Positions 9,649-18,708 of a DNA stretch of 64,000 nt are shown here, one piece after another. Source of the DNA: Saccharothrix longispora (GTDB lineage: Bacteria > Actinomycetota > Actinomycetes > Mycobacteriales > Pseudonocardiaceae); assembly GCF_030852425.1 (NCBI RefSeq), contig NZ_NSDM01000016.1, positions 1-64,000 on the forward strand, in the 5' to 3' direction. The stretch's first letter is position 1; every line of letters begins with the position of its first letter. A program made the translations under genes and the position numbers. The notes under the pieces were generated by a model, which saw only the letters and a program-made list of their open reading frames with translations, was not told the origin of the DNA and made no database searches.

Positions 9649-10665
9649 GTGACCGCAGCCCCCGAACAGGTCGACGTCCTCGGAGTCGCGCGCGAGCAGG
9701 TGCTGGAGCGGGGCGTCGGGTTGTCCGAGGAGCAGGTGCTCGAAGTCCTCCGGCTGCCCGACGAGCGCATCCCCGACCTGCTGGAACTGGCGCACGCGGT
9801 GCGGATGCGCTGGTGCGGGCCGGAGGTCGAGGTCGAGGGCATCGTGTCGCTCAAGACCGGCGGCTGCCCCGAGGACTGCCACTTCTGCTCGCAGTCCGGC
9901 CAGTTCCCGTCCCCGGTGCGCTCGGCGTGGCTCGACATCCCCGGCCTGGTGAAGGCCGCCCGGCAGACCGCCGAGACCGGCGCGACCGAGTTCTGCATCG
10001 TGGCGGCGGTGCGCGGCCCCGACAAGCGCCTGCTGTCCCAGGTCCGCGACGGCATCGAGGCCATCCGCGAGGACGGCAACGACATCCAGATCGCGTGCTC
10101 GCTCGGCATGCTCACCCAGGAGCAGGTGGACGAGCTGGTGGCGATGGGCGTCCACCGCTACAACCACAACCTGGAGACGGCGCGCTCCCACTTCCCGAAC
10201 GTGGTCACCACCCACTCGTGGGAGGAGCGGTGGGACACCCTGACCATGATCCGCGAGGCGGGCATGGAGGTGTGCTGCGGCGGCATCATCGGCATGGGCG
10301 AGACCTTGGCGCAGCGCGCCGAGTTCGCCGTGCAGCTGGCCGCGCTGGAGCCCGACGAGGTGCCGCTGAACTTCCTCATCCCCAACCCGGGGACGCCGTA
10401 CGAGAACTACCCGGTGGTCGAGGGCCCGGACGCGCTGCGCGCGGTCGGCGCGTTCCGCCTGGCCCTGCCCCGCACGATCCTGCGCTTCGCGGGCGGGCGC
10501 GAGCTGACCTTCGGCGACCTGGGCGCGAAGCAGGGCATGCTCGGCGGGGTCAACGCGATCATCGTCGGCAACTACCTGACCAACCTCGGCAGGCCCGCGC
10601 AGCAGGACCTCGACATGCTCACCGAGCTGTCCATGCCGATCAAGGAACTGGGCAAGACCCTCTGA
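9649..10665 (+). CDS. bioB: Biotin synthase (radical SAM)
   Basis: 338 residues. BioB inserts sulfur into dethiobiotin using a [4Fe-4S] radical-SAM cluster and an auxiliary Fe-S cluster. The radical-SAM cysteines C73, C77 and C80 are in [14 protein letters not shown]; further landmarks are [39 protein letters not shown] and the C-terminal [13 protein letters not shown] at 9649 is chosen because GGAGGAG lies 5 nt upstream; the open frame extends 26 codons further but without a ribosome site. Its TGA overlaps the ATG of bsaP by one base, so BioB and BsaP are made together. Confidence 0.96.
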   Translation: MTAAPEQVDVLGVAREQVLERGVGLSEEQVLEVLRLPDERIPDLLELAHAVRMRWCGPEVEVEGIVSLKTGGCPEDCHFCSQSGQFPSPVRSAWLDIPGLVKAARQTAETGATEFCIVAAVRGPDKRLLSQVRDGIEAIREDGNDIQIACSLGMLTQEQVDELVAMGVHRYNHNLETARSHFPNVVTTHSWEERWDTLTMIREAGMEVCCGGIIGMGETLAQRAEFAVQLAALEPDEVPLNFLIPNPGTPYENYPVVEGPDALRAVGAFRLALPRTILRFAGGRELTFGDLGAKQGMLGGVNAIIVGNYLTNLGRPAQQDLDMLTELSMPIKELGKTL

Positions 10666-10880
10666 TGGCGGATGCCGTGACGACGGGCGCCGCGACGTAC
10701 TGCGGGTACTGCGGCGGCGAGGTGGCCGGTGCGGACCACGCGGCGTGCGCGGCCCGGCTGGGCGTGATCGACCCGCCGCGCTTCTGCGCCCGGTGCGCGC
10801 GGCGGATGGTGGTGCAGGTGACCCCGGCCGGCTGGACCGCCACGTGCAGCCGGCACGGGGAGACCACCTCCGCGCGGTAA
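10665..10880 (+). CDS. bsaP: Biotin synthase auxiliary protein BsaP
   Basis: 71 residues, starting at the ATG of a TGATG junction with bioB. It carries two paired-cysteine knuckles (YCGYCGG and FCARCAR) plus HAAC and CSRH, a small zinc- or iron-binding layout. In mycobacteria the protein encoded directly after bioB was shown to be needed for biotin synthase to turn over dethiobiotin; the position, size and cysteine pattern match that family (Rv1590 type). It acts presumably in the cytoplasm on the BioB cluster. Confidence 0.88.
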   Translation: MADAVTTGAATYCGYCGGEVAGADHAACAARLGVIDPPRFCARCARRMVVQVTPAGWTATCSRHGETTSAR

Positions 10881-10884
10881 CCTG

Positions 10885-10926
10885 CCCTGCATCCGGTCAC
10901 GGGTGCGGTGGCCGCGGGGTGCAGGG
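10885..10926 (+). promoter_or_regulatory. Hairpin overlapping the ribosome site of the DUF2567 gene
   Basis: CCCTGCA at 10885-10891 pairs with TGCAGGG at 10920-10926, extended by U-G and two C-G pairs to about ten base pairs. The right arm includes the first part of the GGGAGG ribosome site (10924-10929) of the downstream gene. In RNA this could limit initiation; that is inference. Confidence 0.4.
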
Positions 10927-10936
10927 AGGTCGTCGG

Positions 10937-11533
10937 GTGGCGGAGCAACCGGTGGACGAGCGGGTCGCGCCCGTTCGGGTGCCACCCGCGCCGGCGTTCG
11001 AGCACTACTACGTGGTGCGCCGGCCGCGGGTCGTGGTGAAGCGCGACCTGCTGCCCGCGTTCTCCGTGCTGTCGGCCGTCGCCCTGGTGGGGCTGCCCGC
11101 CGGGTGGCTGTGGGCGTGGCTCGCGCCGCCGCAGAACGTGGTCGTGCAGGACGACGCGTCCCTGGTCCCGGTGACCGGGGAGAGCTACCACCGGCTCGAC
11201 GGGCTGATGCTGTTCGTGCTGATCGGGCTGGTCGCCGGGCTGCTGATCGGCATCGCGGTGTGGATGCTGCGCGAGCGGCGCGGTCCCGTGGTGATGCTGG
11301 GCGCGGTGCTCGGGTCGGCCCTCGCCGGGTTCCTGGCGCAGCGCACCGGGCTCGGCGCCGCGGGCGGGGAGTACGCGCTGGGCGCCGCGCCCGGGGTCGG
11401 CGACGTGATCGCGCTGGCCCCCGTCCTGGAGACGTGGTGGGGACTGCTCGCGTGGCCCCTGGGCGCGGCGCTGGCCTACGGCTGCCTGGCCGCGTGGAAC
11501 GGGATGGACGACCTCGGGCGACGGCTGGGGTAG
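10937..11533 (+). CDS. DUF2567 membrane protein of the biotin locus
   Basis: 198 residues from GTG with GGGAGG 7 nt upstream. The protein has a short cytoplasmic N-terminus (FEHYYVVRRPRVVVKRD) and four hydrophobic helices, with the second loop containing DDASLVPVTGESYHRLDGLMLF. The same neighbour order (bioB, bsaP, DUF2567 protein) is found in Mycobacterium (Rv1589-Rv1591), which supports the family assignment. No biochemical role is established. A biotin-linked transport or assembly role is only suggested by neighbourhood. Confidence 0.8.
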   Translation: MAEQPVDERVAPVRVPPAPAFEHYYVVRRPRVVVKRDLLPAFSVLSAVALVGLPAGWLWAWLAPPQNVVVQDDASLVPVTGESYHRLDGLMLFVLIGLVAGLLIGIAVWMLRERRGPVVMLGAVLGSALAGFLAQRTGLGAAGGEYALGAAPGVGDVIALAPVLETWWGLLAWPLGAALAYGCLAAWNGMDDLGRRLG

Positions 11534-11537
11534 CCCG

Positions 11538-12299
11538 TCAGAGCGCGTACGCGGTGTCGGGCACGTCGGTGACGAACATGTGCCCCGGCGCGTGCGTGAT
11601 CGCGAACGGCGGCTTCGACGCCACGACCGCGGCCTGCGGGGTGACGCCGCACGCCCAGAACACGGGGACGTCGCCGTCGTGCGGTTCGGTGCGGTCGCCG
11701 AAGTCCGGCCGGTCCAGGTCCGGGATGCCCAGCTCGGCGGGGTCGCCCACGTGGACCGGCGCGCCGTGGACGGCCGGCATCCGGGCGGTCACCTCCCACG
11801 CCGTCCCGACCAGCGCGGCCGGGACGTACCGCATCGACACGACCATCGGGCCGTGCAGCCGGCCGGCGGGGCGGCAGGGGATCGTCGTGACGTACATCGG
11901 CACGTTGCGCCCCTGCTCGACGTGCCGCAGCGGCACGCCGGCGGCCCTGAGCCGCGACTCGAAGGTGAAGCTGCACCCGATGAGGAACGCCACCAGGTCG
12001 TCGCGCCAGAAGGGCGCCGCGTCGGTGAACTCGCCGCGCAGCTCGCCGTGCTCCCACACGCGGTAGCGGGGCAGGTCGCGCATCAGGTCGGCGTTGTCCG
12101 CCAGCACGGTGCCGCTGCTCCCCTCGTCGGTGACGTCGAGGATCGGGCACGGCTTGGGGTTGCGCTGGGCGAACAGCAGGACGTCGTAGGCCCAGTCGCG
12201 CGGCACGGCGATCAGGTTGGCCTGGGCGTAGCCGTCGGCGAGACCGGCGGTGGGGCCGGCGTGCGCGCGGCGGACCTCCCGGGGGGTCGTCGTCGTCAT
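11538..12299 (-). CDS. Putative hydro-lyase, DUF1445 / D-glutamate cyclase family
   Basis: 253 residues. The family hallmarks are visible: [37 protein letters not shown] near the N-terminus, [10 protein letters not shown], and the C-terminal [12 protein letters not shown]...[17 protein letters not shown]. Members include mammalian D-glutamate cyclase and many bacterial putative hydro-lyases. The ATG overlaps the stop of the upstream MFS gene (ATGA), so the enzyme is coupled to a transporter and probably acts on the imported compound. It ends 4 bp from the convergent DUF2567 gene. Substrate unknown. Confidence 0.88.
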   Translation of the reverse strand: MTTTTPREVRRAHAGPTAGLADGYAQANLIAVPRDWAYDVLLFAQRNPKPCPILDVTDEGSSGTVLADNADLMRDLPRYRVWEHGELRGEFTDAAPFWRDDLVAFLIGCSFTFESRLRAAGVPLRHVEQGRNVPMYVTTIPCRPAGRLHGPMVVSMRYVPAALVGTAWEVTARMPAVHGAPVHVGDPAELGIPDLDRPDFGDRTEPHDGDVPVFWACGVTPQAAVVASKPPFAITHAPGHMFVTDVPDTAYAL

Positions 12300-13555
12300 C
12301 GCAGTTCCACTCCCTTCGTCTCGGGCAGGCCGAACAGGGCGACCACGGCGATGCCGTAGCCGAGCGCGCCGAACACCATCGCGCCGCCGACGCCCATCGT
12401 GGTGGCCAGGAAGCCCACCGCCGTCGGGAACAGCGCGCCCATCCCGCGGCCGAAGTTGTAGGTGAAGCCCTGGCCCGTGCCGCGCAGGTCCGTCGGGTAC
12501 AGCTCGGCGAGGTACGAGCCGAAGCCGCTGAAGATGGCCGAGGTGCTGAAGCCGAGCGGGAACGTGACGAGCAGCAGGATGCCGTTCCCGCCCGCCGGGA
12601 TCTGGGTGAACAGCACGATCAGCAGCGCGCTCAGCACCGCGAACAGGGTGAACGTGCGCTTGCGGCCCAGCCGGTCGGTCAGGTGGCCGCCGGTGAGGTA
12701 GCCCGCGAACGCCCCGCCGATGAGCAGGGTCAGGTAGCCGCCCGTGCCGACGACGCTGAGGCCGCGTTCGGTCTTGAGGAACGTCGGGACCCAACTGGCG
12801 AGCGTGTAGTAGCCGCCCTGGACGCCGGTGGCGAGGAGCGCGGCGAAGAACGTCGTGCGGCCGAGCGGGGCGCGGAAGATCTCCCGGAAGCTGCCCTTGC
12901 GGGTGCTGGTCGCGCGGACCTCGTCGGCCCTGGGCGCGTCCTCGACGTTGCGGCGGATGTAGAAGACGAGGACGGCGGGGATCGCGCCGGTCCAGAACAG
13001 CACGCGCCAGGCCGTGTCCTGGGGCACGAAGCTGAACACGGCGGTGTAGACGATCACGCTGAGGGCCCAGCCGACGGCCCACGAGCTCTGCACGAACGCG
13101 ATCGTGCGGCCCCGGTACCGGGGCTTGCAGTACTCGGCCACCAGGATCGCGCCCGCCGCCCACTCGCCGCCGAAGCCGAGGCCCTGGAGGGCGCGGAAGA
13201 CCATCAGCATCTCGTAGCTGGTGGCGAAACCGCAGGCCACGGTGAAGACGGCGTACGTGATCACGGTGATCATGAGGGTGCGGACGCGGCCGATGCGGTC
13301 GGCGAGGATGCCCGCGACGGCGCCGCCGATGGCCGAGACGACCAGCGTGACGGTGTTCAGCAGGCCCGCCTGGCCCTGGCTGATGCCGAAGTAGGCGGTG
13401 ATGGCGACCAGGCCCAGGGGCAGGACCTGGAAGTCGTAGGCGTCGAGCCCGTAGCCGCCGAACGCGCCCACGAAGGCGCGCTTGCCGTTGCGGCCCAGGG
13501 TGTGGAACCACGCGAACGGGCCGGTGGCGGTGGGTGTGGTGTCTGTCGTGCTCAT
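12296..13555 (-). CDS. MFS transporter, metabolite:H+ symporter type
   Basis: 419 residues with twelve hydrophobic segments. The N-terminal [13 protein letters not shown] and the loop motifs DRIGRVRT (loop 2-3), [18 protein letters not shown] and [10 protein letters not shown] resemble the sialate/aromatic-acid/dicarboxylate proton-symporter subfamily. It sits upstream of and overlaps the DUF1445 gene, suggesting uptake of an organic acid that the enzyme then uses. ATG start with GAGGTGA upstream. A 19-bp perfect palindrome precedes it (13604-13622). Substrate not predictable from the sequence. Confidence 0.9.
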   Translation of the reverse strand: MSTTDTTPTATGPFAWFHTLGRNGKRAFVGAFGGYGLDAYDFQVLPLGLVAITAYFGISQGQAGLLNTVTLVVSAIGGAVAGILADRIGRVRTLMITVITYAVFTVACGFATSYEMLMVFRALQGLGFGGEWAAGAILVAEYCKPRYRGRTIAFVQSSWAVGWALSVIVYTAVFSFVPQDTAWRVLFWTGAIPAVLVFYIRRNVEDAPRADEVRATSTRKGSFREIFRAPLGRTTFFAALLATGVQGGYYTLASWVPTFLKTERGLSVVGTGGYLTLLIGGAFAGYLTGGHLTDRLGRKRTFTLFAVLSALLIVLFTQIPAGGNGILLLVTFPLGFSTSAIFSGFGSYLAELYPTDLRGTGQGFTYNFGRGMGALFPTAVGFLATTMGVGGAMVFGALGYGIAVVALFGLPETKGVELR

Positions 13556-13603
13556 GTCGGGTCACCTCGCAGCCGGAGGGATGTGCCGTGGACCACACCG
13601 TAG

Positions 13604-13622
13604 GGGATTGTTGAACAATCCC
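13604..13622. promoter_or_regulatory. 19-bp perfect palindrome upstream of the MFS-DUF1445 operon
   Basis: GGGATTGTTGAACAATCCC, nine-base arms around a central G, 48 bp upstream of the MFS start. Its TTGT...ACAA core resembles GntR/FadR-type operators. No GntR gene lies nearby. A related sequence sharing GGATTGTTGAAC occurs at 27895-27911. Confidence 0.65.
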
Positions 13623-13737
13623 ACCAGGGGGCAATAGGGCGAATCAACACGGGAACGATCGGGTGAGCGCTGCGGGCGCGCGAAGGGCCCCGGCCCTCCC
13701 GCGGGCGGCGGGGTGACCGGGGCGCGGGCGCGCGGGA

Positions 13738-14418
13738 TCAGTTGCGGTGGGGGAGGTGGCCCAGTTCCGACAGCGGCGCCGGGACCGCGCTCAGCGCCGT
13801 CAGGATGCCCGCCTCGCGGTGCATGACCCGGCGGATCATGCGCAGCCGGCGGGCCGGCGAGGTCTCCTCCAGCAGGTGCTGGCGGTCCTCCATGGTGAGC
13901 AGGCAGTCGGCGGCCAGGGCGTAGGCCAGCTCGTCGGGACCGGTGTCGTCCGCCGGCGGGCGGTGGCCGTCGCCCTGGTAGGCGACTTCCCGGTAGCGGC
14001 CGTGGGCGGCGCGGGCGCCGGCGGCCAGCAGCGGGAGGGCGGCCTCCAGTTCGGGCGGCGTCGCGGCGTCGGGCAGCCACTCGACCGAGCCGACCAGGTA
14101 CGGCGCGCTCTCCTCGTCGACCTCCAGCAGGCGGAACCGCCGCCCTCCCCGCGTGGTCAGGTCGAAGCGGCCGTCCGGCAGGCGCTTCGCGTCCTGGAGC
14201 ACGGCCGTGCAGCCGACCGCGTGGAGCGCCTCGACGTTCTCCGACCCCACCTCCCAGCCCTGCTTGATCGACACGACGCCGAACGTCCGGTCCGGCACGG
14301 CGCCCGTCACGAGGTCCACCGTCAGCTGGCGGTACCTGGGCTCGAACACGTGCAGCGGCAGGGACGCCCCGGGCAGCAGCACGGTACCCAGCGGGAACAG
14401 GGGGAGCGTCGTGGTCAC
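13738..14418 (-). CDS. LON N-terminal (substrate-binding) domain protein
   Basis: 226 residues beginning LPLFPLGTVLLPGASLPLHVFEPRYRQL, the standard opening of the PUA-like LON substrate-binding domain found without the ATPase and protease parts. The RRFRLLEVDEESAPYLVGSVEWL segment closes the beta domain and a helical C-terminal part follows. The GTG start overlaps the stop of nrtR (GTGA), so both are in one unit. Such stand-alone LON-domain proteins are common in actinobacteria; no function is established. Confidence 0.88.
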   Translation of the reverse strand: MTTTLPLFPLGTVLLPGASLPLHVFEPRYRQLTVDLVTGAVPDRTFGVVSIKQGWEVGSENVEALHAVGCTAVLQDAKRLPDGRFDLTTRGGRRFRLLEVDEESAPYLVGSVEWLPDAATPPELEAALPLLAAGARAAHGRYREVAYQGDGHRPPADDTGPDELAYALAADCLLTMEDRQHLLEETSPARRLRMIRRVMHREAGILTALSAVPAPLSELGHLPHRN

Positions 14419-15104
14419 GGACCCAAGCTACGGGTGGCGGGTGGCCGCAGCACGGCGAACGGGTCCGTGACCCGCATCTCCCCCGAGGAGAAGCGGAACA
14501 GCGCCGCGGGCCGGCCGCCGGACGGACCGGGCGGCGCGGTGGCGCCGGTGGGTTCGAGCAGGCCCCGGCGGGACAGCACGCGCTGGAGGTTCGTCGCGGA
14601 CACCGTGTAGCCCAGCGCCGCCGAGTACAGCGACCGCAGCGCGGAGATGGTGAACTCCGGCGGCGCCAGCGCGAAGCCGAGGTTGGTGTAGGACAGCTTG
14701 GACGCGAGCCTGCTGCGGGCGCGGCGGCAGATCGACTCGTGGTCGAACGCGGTGGGGGGCAGGGAGTCCACGGGGTGCCACTCGGTGTCCGACGGCACGA
14801 CGGGGTCGATGTCGGAGGGCACCAGGCCGAGGAACGCGGTCGCCACGACGCGCGGTCCGGGCACCCGGGCGGGGTTGCTGAAGACGGCCAGCTGCTCCAC
14901 GTGTGACAACTGTCGCACGTCGACCTTCTCCGCCAGCTGGCGCCGGATCGACGACTCGACGTCCTCGGAATCCCCCAGACCGCCTCCGGGCAGTGACCAG
15001 CGGTGAGCGTGCGGTTCCCGCGCGCGCCGCCACAACATGACCTGGAGTGATCCGGCTCTCACCTGGAGCACTGCGGCCAGCACCTCATGTCCCGCGAGAC
15101 CCAC
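14415..15104 (-). CDS. nrtR: NrtR-type transcriptional regulator of NAD synthesis
   Basis: 229 residues: a Nudix-like domain (about 1-140) plus a C-terminal winged-helix (SYTNLGFALAPPEFTISALRSLYSAALGY...NLQRVLSRRGLLEPTG). The Nudix box is degenerate: GGGLGDSEDVESSIRRQLAEKV lacks the RExxEE catalytic core, as expected for NrtR, which binds ADP-ribose or related NAD metabolites instead of cleaving them. It is divergent from nadABC with a nested palindrome between them, the classical NrtR layout. GTG start. Local repression of nadABC is inferred from family and position. Confidence 0.9.
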   Translation of the reverse strand: MGLAGHEVLAAVLQVRAGSLQVMLWRRAREPHAHRWSLPGGGLGDSEDVESSIRRQLAEKVDVRQLSHVEQLAVFSNPARVPGPRVVATAFLGLVPSDIDPVVPSDTEWHPVDSLPPTAFDHESICRRARSRLASKLSYTNLGFALAPPEFTISALRSLYSAALGYTVSATNLQRVLSRRGLLEPTGATAPPGPSGGRPAALFRFSSGEMRVTDPFAVLRPPATRSLGP

Positions 15105-15113
15105 CGGCTGATA

Positions 15114-15147
15114 CTATCGGCAGTGTTTTCGACCGATAGGCGAAAAC
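15114..15147. promoter_or_regulatory. Nested inverted repeats between nrtR and nadA
   Basis: CTATCGG (15114-15120) pairs with CCGATAG (15133-15139), spacer 12 bp. An interleaved pair GTTTTCG (15125-15131) and CGAAAAC (15141-15147) has a 9-bp spacer. Both arm pairs are perfect over 7 bp. Their position between a divergent NrtR gene and nadA makes them the likely NrtR operator(s). Confidence 0.7.
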
Positions 15148-15166
15148 CTTGGCCCAAGGAGGAAGC

Positions 15167-16186
15167 ATGGTCGCTACCGCTTACGTGGAGCGAACCTCGG
15201 ACGGCGCGTACGACGGCATCGAGCCCGACGCCGACTGGCGGGACGAGGTGCTGCGGCTGGCCCGGGAGCGGGACGCCGTCATCCTCGCGCACAACTACCA
15301 GCTGCCCGAGATCCAGGACATCGCCCACCACACCGGCGACTCGCTGGCGCTCAGCCGCATCGCGGCCGCGAGCGACGCGTCCACCATCGTGTTCTGCGGC
15401 GTGCACTTCATGGCCGAGACCGCCAAGATCCTGGCCCCGCACAAGACGGTCCTGATCCCGGACGAGCGCGCCGGCTGCTCGCTGGCCGACTCGATCACCG
15501 GCGACGAGCTGCGCGCCTGGAAGGCCGAGCACCCCGGCGCCGTCGTCGTGTCCTACGTGAACACCACCGCCGAGGTGAAGGCGGAGACCGACATCTGCTG
15601 CACGTCGTCGAACGCGGTGGACGTGGTGGCCTCGATCCCGGCCGACCGCGAGGTGCTGTTCCTGCCGGACCAGTTCCTCGGCGCGCACGTCAAGCGCGAG
15701 ACCGGCCGCGAGAACCTGCACATCTGGGCGGGCGAGTGCCACGTGCACGCGGGCATCAACGGCCCCGAGCTGGCGCGGCGCGCGGCCGACAACCCGGACG
15801 CCGACCTGTTCATCCACCCCGAGTGCGGCTGCGCGACCTCCGCGCTCTACCTCGCGGGCGAGGGCACCGTCCCGGCGGAGAAGGTCAAGATCCTCTCCAC
15901 CGGCGACATGATCACCGCAGCCCGCGCCACCAGCGCCACGTCGGTGCTCGTGGCCACCGAGATCGGCATGCTGCACCAGCTGCGCCGCGCCGCGCCGGAG
16001 ATCGACTTCCGCGCGGTGAACGACCGTGCGTCGTGCCGGTACATGAAGATGATCACCCCGACGGCCCTGCTGCGCGGCCTGCGCGAGGGCAAGGACGAGG
16101 TGCACGTGGACCCGGGGACCGCCGAGCGCGCCCGGGGCGCCGTGCAGCGCATGATCGAGATCGGGCAGCCCGGCGGCGGCGAGTGA
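15167..16186 (+). CDS. nadA: Quinolinate synthase
   Basis: 339 residues. NadA condenses iminoaspartate with dihydroxyacetone phosphate to quinolinate on a [4Fe-4S] cluster. Visible motifs: [31 protein letters not shown] (first cluster Cys), CCTSSNAV, and FIHPECGCA (others). ATG at 15167 is chosen because AGGAGGAA lies 5 nt upstream. First gene of nadABC; its stop overlaps the GTG of nadB (GTGA). Confidence 0.97.
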   Translation: MVATAYVERTSDGAYDGIEPDADWRDEVLRLARERDAVILAHNYQLPEIQDIAHHTGDSLALSRIAAASDASTIVFCGVHFMAETAKILAPHKTVLIPDERAGCSLADSITGDELRAWKAEHPGAVVVSYVNTTAEVKAETDICCTSSNAVDVVASIPADREVLFLPDQFLGAHVKRETGRENLHIWAGECHVHAGINGPELARRAADNPDADLFIHPECGCATSALYLAGEGTVPAEKVKILSTGDMITAARATSATSVLVATEIGMLHQLRRAAPEIDFRAVNDRASCRYMKMITPTALLRGLREGKDEVHVDPGTAERARGAVQRMIEIGQPGGGE

Positions 16187-17811
16187 GCGCCACGCCGGGA
16201 CGGGGCCCGCTGTGGGAGGCCCGCGCCGACCTGGTGGTCGTCGGCACGGGGGTGGCCGGCCTGACGGCGGCGCTGCGCGCGCGTGAGCTGGGCCTGCGCG
16301 TGCTGGTCGTGACCAAGGCGTCCGGCGGCGACGGCAACACCCGGTGGGCGCAGGGCGGCGTCGCCGTCGTGCTGCCCGGCGAGCACGACGAGGGCGACTC
16401 CGTCGAGGCGCACGTGGTGGACACGCTCGTCGCGGGCGCGGGCCTGTGCGACGAGGACGCCGTGCGGGCGGTGGTCGGCGGCGGTCCGGCGGCGGTCACC
16501 CGGCTGCGCGAGCGCGGCGCCGTGTTCGACGCCCTGCCGGGCGGCGCCCTGGCGCGCACGCGGGAGGGCGGGCACAGCGCGTTCCGCGTCGTGCACGCCG
16601 GCGGCGACGCGACCGGGGCCGAGGTGGAGCGCGCGCTGCTCGCCGCGTCCCACGGGCAGGTCCCGGTGCTGGAGGACCACATCGCGGTGGACGCCGTGCG
16701 CACGCCGCTCGGCCAGGTCTGCGGGCTGCTGGTGCTCGACGGCAACGGCGTGCCGGGCGTGCTGACCGCACCCGCCGTGCTGCTGGCCAGCGGTGGCCTC
16801 GGGCAGCTCTACCAGGCGACCTCGAACCCCGAGGTGGCCACCGGCGACGGCCTGGCGCTGGCGCTGCGGGCGGGCGCGGTCGCGGCGGACGTCGAGTTCG
16901 TCCAGTTCCACCCGACCGTGCTCTACACCGGGCGCGGCGCGCGCGGCCGGTGCCCGCTGGTCACCGAGGCGGTGCGCGGCGAGGGCGCGGTGCTGGTCGA
17001 CGCGACCGGCGCGCGGGTCATGCGCGGCGTGCACCCGCTGGAGGACCTGGCGCCGCGCGACGTCGTGGCCGCGGCGATCACCCGGCACCTGGCCGGCGCG
17101 CCCGGCGGCGTGGACGACCACGTGTTCCTCGACGCGACCGGCATCCCGGACCTCGCGCGGCGGTTCCCGACCGTCCACTCGGCGTGCCTGGCCGCGGGGG
17201 TGGACCCGTCGGCCGAGCCGATCCCGGTGGCCCCGGCCGCGCACTTCGCGTGCGGCGGCGTCGTGTCCGACGTGGACGGACGGACCGGCGTGACCGGCCT
17301 GTACGCGGCGGGCGAGGTGGCCCGGACCGGCCTGCACGGCGCGAACCGGTTGGCGTCCAACAGCCTCCTGGAAGGGCTGGTCGTCGGCACGCGCGCGGCC
17401 GAGGCGGTCGCGGCGGACCTGGCGGTGGGCCTCCTGGCGCGGTGCGCCGGCACGGCGTCGCTGCCGACCGCGCCGGTCGCCGACCGCGACTCGCTCCAGC
17501 GCGTGATGTCCCGCTACGCGGCCATCGGGCGCGACGCCGAGGGCCTGGCGGTCGTCGGCTCGGTGCTCGACCTCTCCACGGTCGACCGGGTGCTCGACAC
17601 CCGGCAGCTGGTCGAGGACGCGGCGCTCACCGTGGCGGCGCGGGCCCTGATCGCGGCGGCGGCCGAGCGCGAGGAGTCGCGCGGCTGCCACGTGCGCACC
17701 GATTTCACCGAACGCGACGACCTGCGCGGGCGGCGCAGCCACGTCGTCCGGCTCAACCCGTCCGGGCAGCCCGTGCTGGCCGACCCGGTCGCGGCGAGGG
17801 GAGTGGCATGA
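16183..17811 (+). CDS. nadB: L-aspartate oxidase
   Basis: 542 residues. NadB is the FAD enzyme that oxidises L-aspartate to iminoaspartate for NadA. The Rossmann motif [16 protein letters not shown] is at the N-terminus, then [27 protein letters not shown]-type second dinucleotide segment, VQFHPT, and the active-site region [15 protein letters not shown] followed by [25 protein letters not shown]. The start GTG overlaps the nadA stop and the stop overlaps the nadC start, giving a tightly coupled three-gene unit. Two Arg/Glu-rich C-terminal helices are also present, as in the family. Confidence 0.96.
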   Translation: MSATPGRGPLWEARADLVVVGTGVAGLTAALRARELGLRVLVVTKASGGDGNTRWAQGGVAVVLPGEHDEGDSVEAHVVDTLVAGAGLCDEDAVRAVVGGGPAAVTRLRERGAVFDALPGGALARTREGGHSAFRVVHAGGDATGAEVERALLAASHGQVPVLEDHIAVDAVRTPLGQVCGLLVLDGNGVPGVLTAPAVLLASGGLGQLYQATSNPEVATGDGLALALRAGAVAADVEFVQFHPTVLYTGRGARGRCPLVTEAVRGEGAVLVDATGARVMRGVHPLEDLAPRDVVAAAITRHLAGAPGGVDDHVFLDATGIPDLARRFPTVHSACLAAGVDPSAEPIPVAPAAHFACGGVVSDVDGRTGVTGLYAAGEVARTGLHGANRLASNSLLEGLVVGTRAAEAVAADLAVGLLARCAGTASLPTAPVADRDSLQRVMSRYAAIGRDAEGLAVVGSVLDLSTVDRVLDTRQLVEDAALTVAARALIAAAAEREESRGCHVRTDFTERDDLRGRRSHVVRLNPSGQPVLADPVAARGVA

Positions 17812-18641
17812 ACGACCTGGACCTCGACGACCTGCGGCGCGTGATCGCGACCGCCCTGGCGGAGGACCTCCGCTACGGACCGGACGCGACGACCGAGGCC
17901 ACCGTGCCCGCGGACGCCGTGGCCGTGGCCGAGCTGACGCCCCGCGCAGCCGGTGTGCTCGCCGGCGTCCCCGCCGCCCTGGAGGTGTTCCGCCAGGTCA
18001 CCGACGTGGAGGTGCTGGCGGAGCGCGAGGACGGCTCGAAGGCGGTCCCCGGCGAACCGGCGCTCGTGCTGCGCGGTCCCGTGCGCGGGCTGCTGACCGC
18101 CGAGCGCACCGCGCTGAACCTGGTGTGCCACCTGTCCGGCATCGCGACGCTGACCGCCGCGTGGGTGGACGAGGTCGCGGGCACCCGGGCGGCCGTCCGC
18201 GACTCCCGCAAGACCCTGCCGGGCCTGCGGCTGCTGGAGAAGTACGCGGTGCGCGCGGGCGGCGGCGTGAACCACCGGCTGGGCCTGGGCGACGCCGTGC
18301 TGATCAAGGACAACCACGTCCGGGCGGCGGGGTCCGTGCGGGCCGCGCTGGCCGCGGTGCGCGCGCACGCGCCCGACCTGGCGTGCGAGGTCGAGGTGGA
18401 CTCGCTGGAGCAGCTGGACGAGGCCGTCGCCGAGGGCGCGGAGCTCGTGCTGCTGGACAACTTCACCGTCGCAGACTGCGCCGAGGCCGTCCGGCGGGCG
18501 GGCGGCGTGCGGCTGGAGGCGTCGGGCGGGCTGACCCTCGACGTGGCCCGGGCGTACGCGGAGACCGGCGTGGACTACCTGGCGGTCGGCGGCCTGACCC
18601 ACTCGGCGCCCGCCCTGGACCTCGGGCTCGACCTGCGCTGA
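17808..18641 (+). CDS. nadC: Nicotinate-nucleotide pyrophosphorylase (quinolinate phosphoribosyltransferase)
   Basis: 277 residues. NadC converts quinolinate and PRPP to nicotinate mononucleotide. Motifs seen: AEDLRYGPDATTEATVP, RTALNLVCHLSGIAT, RDSRKTLPGLRLLEKYAVRAGGGVNHRLGL, LIKDNHV, EVEVDSLEQL and LEASGGLTLD. ATG overlaps nadB (ATGA). A strong hairpin follows the gene. Confidence 0.97.
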   Translation: MNDLDLDDLRRVIATALAEDLRYGPDATTEATVPADAVAVAELTPRAAGVLAGVPAALEVFRQVTDVEVLAEREDGSKAVPGEPALVLRGPVRGLLTAERTALNLVCHLSGIATLTAAWVDEVAGTRAAVRDSRKTLPGLRLLEKYAVRAGGGVNHRLGLGDAVLIKDNHVRAAGSVRAALAAVRAHAPDLACEVEVDSLEQLDEAVAEGAELVLLDNFTVADCAEAVRRAGGVRLEASGGLTLDVARAYAETGVDYLAVGGLTHSAPALDLGLDLR

Positions 18642-18654
18642 GCGCGACGGGAGG

Positions 18655-18686
18655 GCGCCCGCGTCCCGGCACGGGGACGCGGGCGC
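18655..18686. terminator. Hairpin terminator between nadC and the convergent DUF2382 gene
   Basis: Perfect 13-bp stem GCGCCCGCGTCCC / GGGACGCGGGCGC with a 6-nt loop. There is no long T run, as is usual in high-GC actinobacteria. It can serve both convergent genes. Confidence 0.75.
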
Positions 18687-18708
18687 GTTCGGTCGGGAGG
18701 TGCACCGG

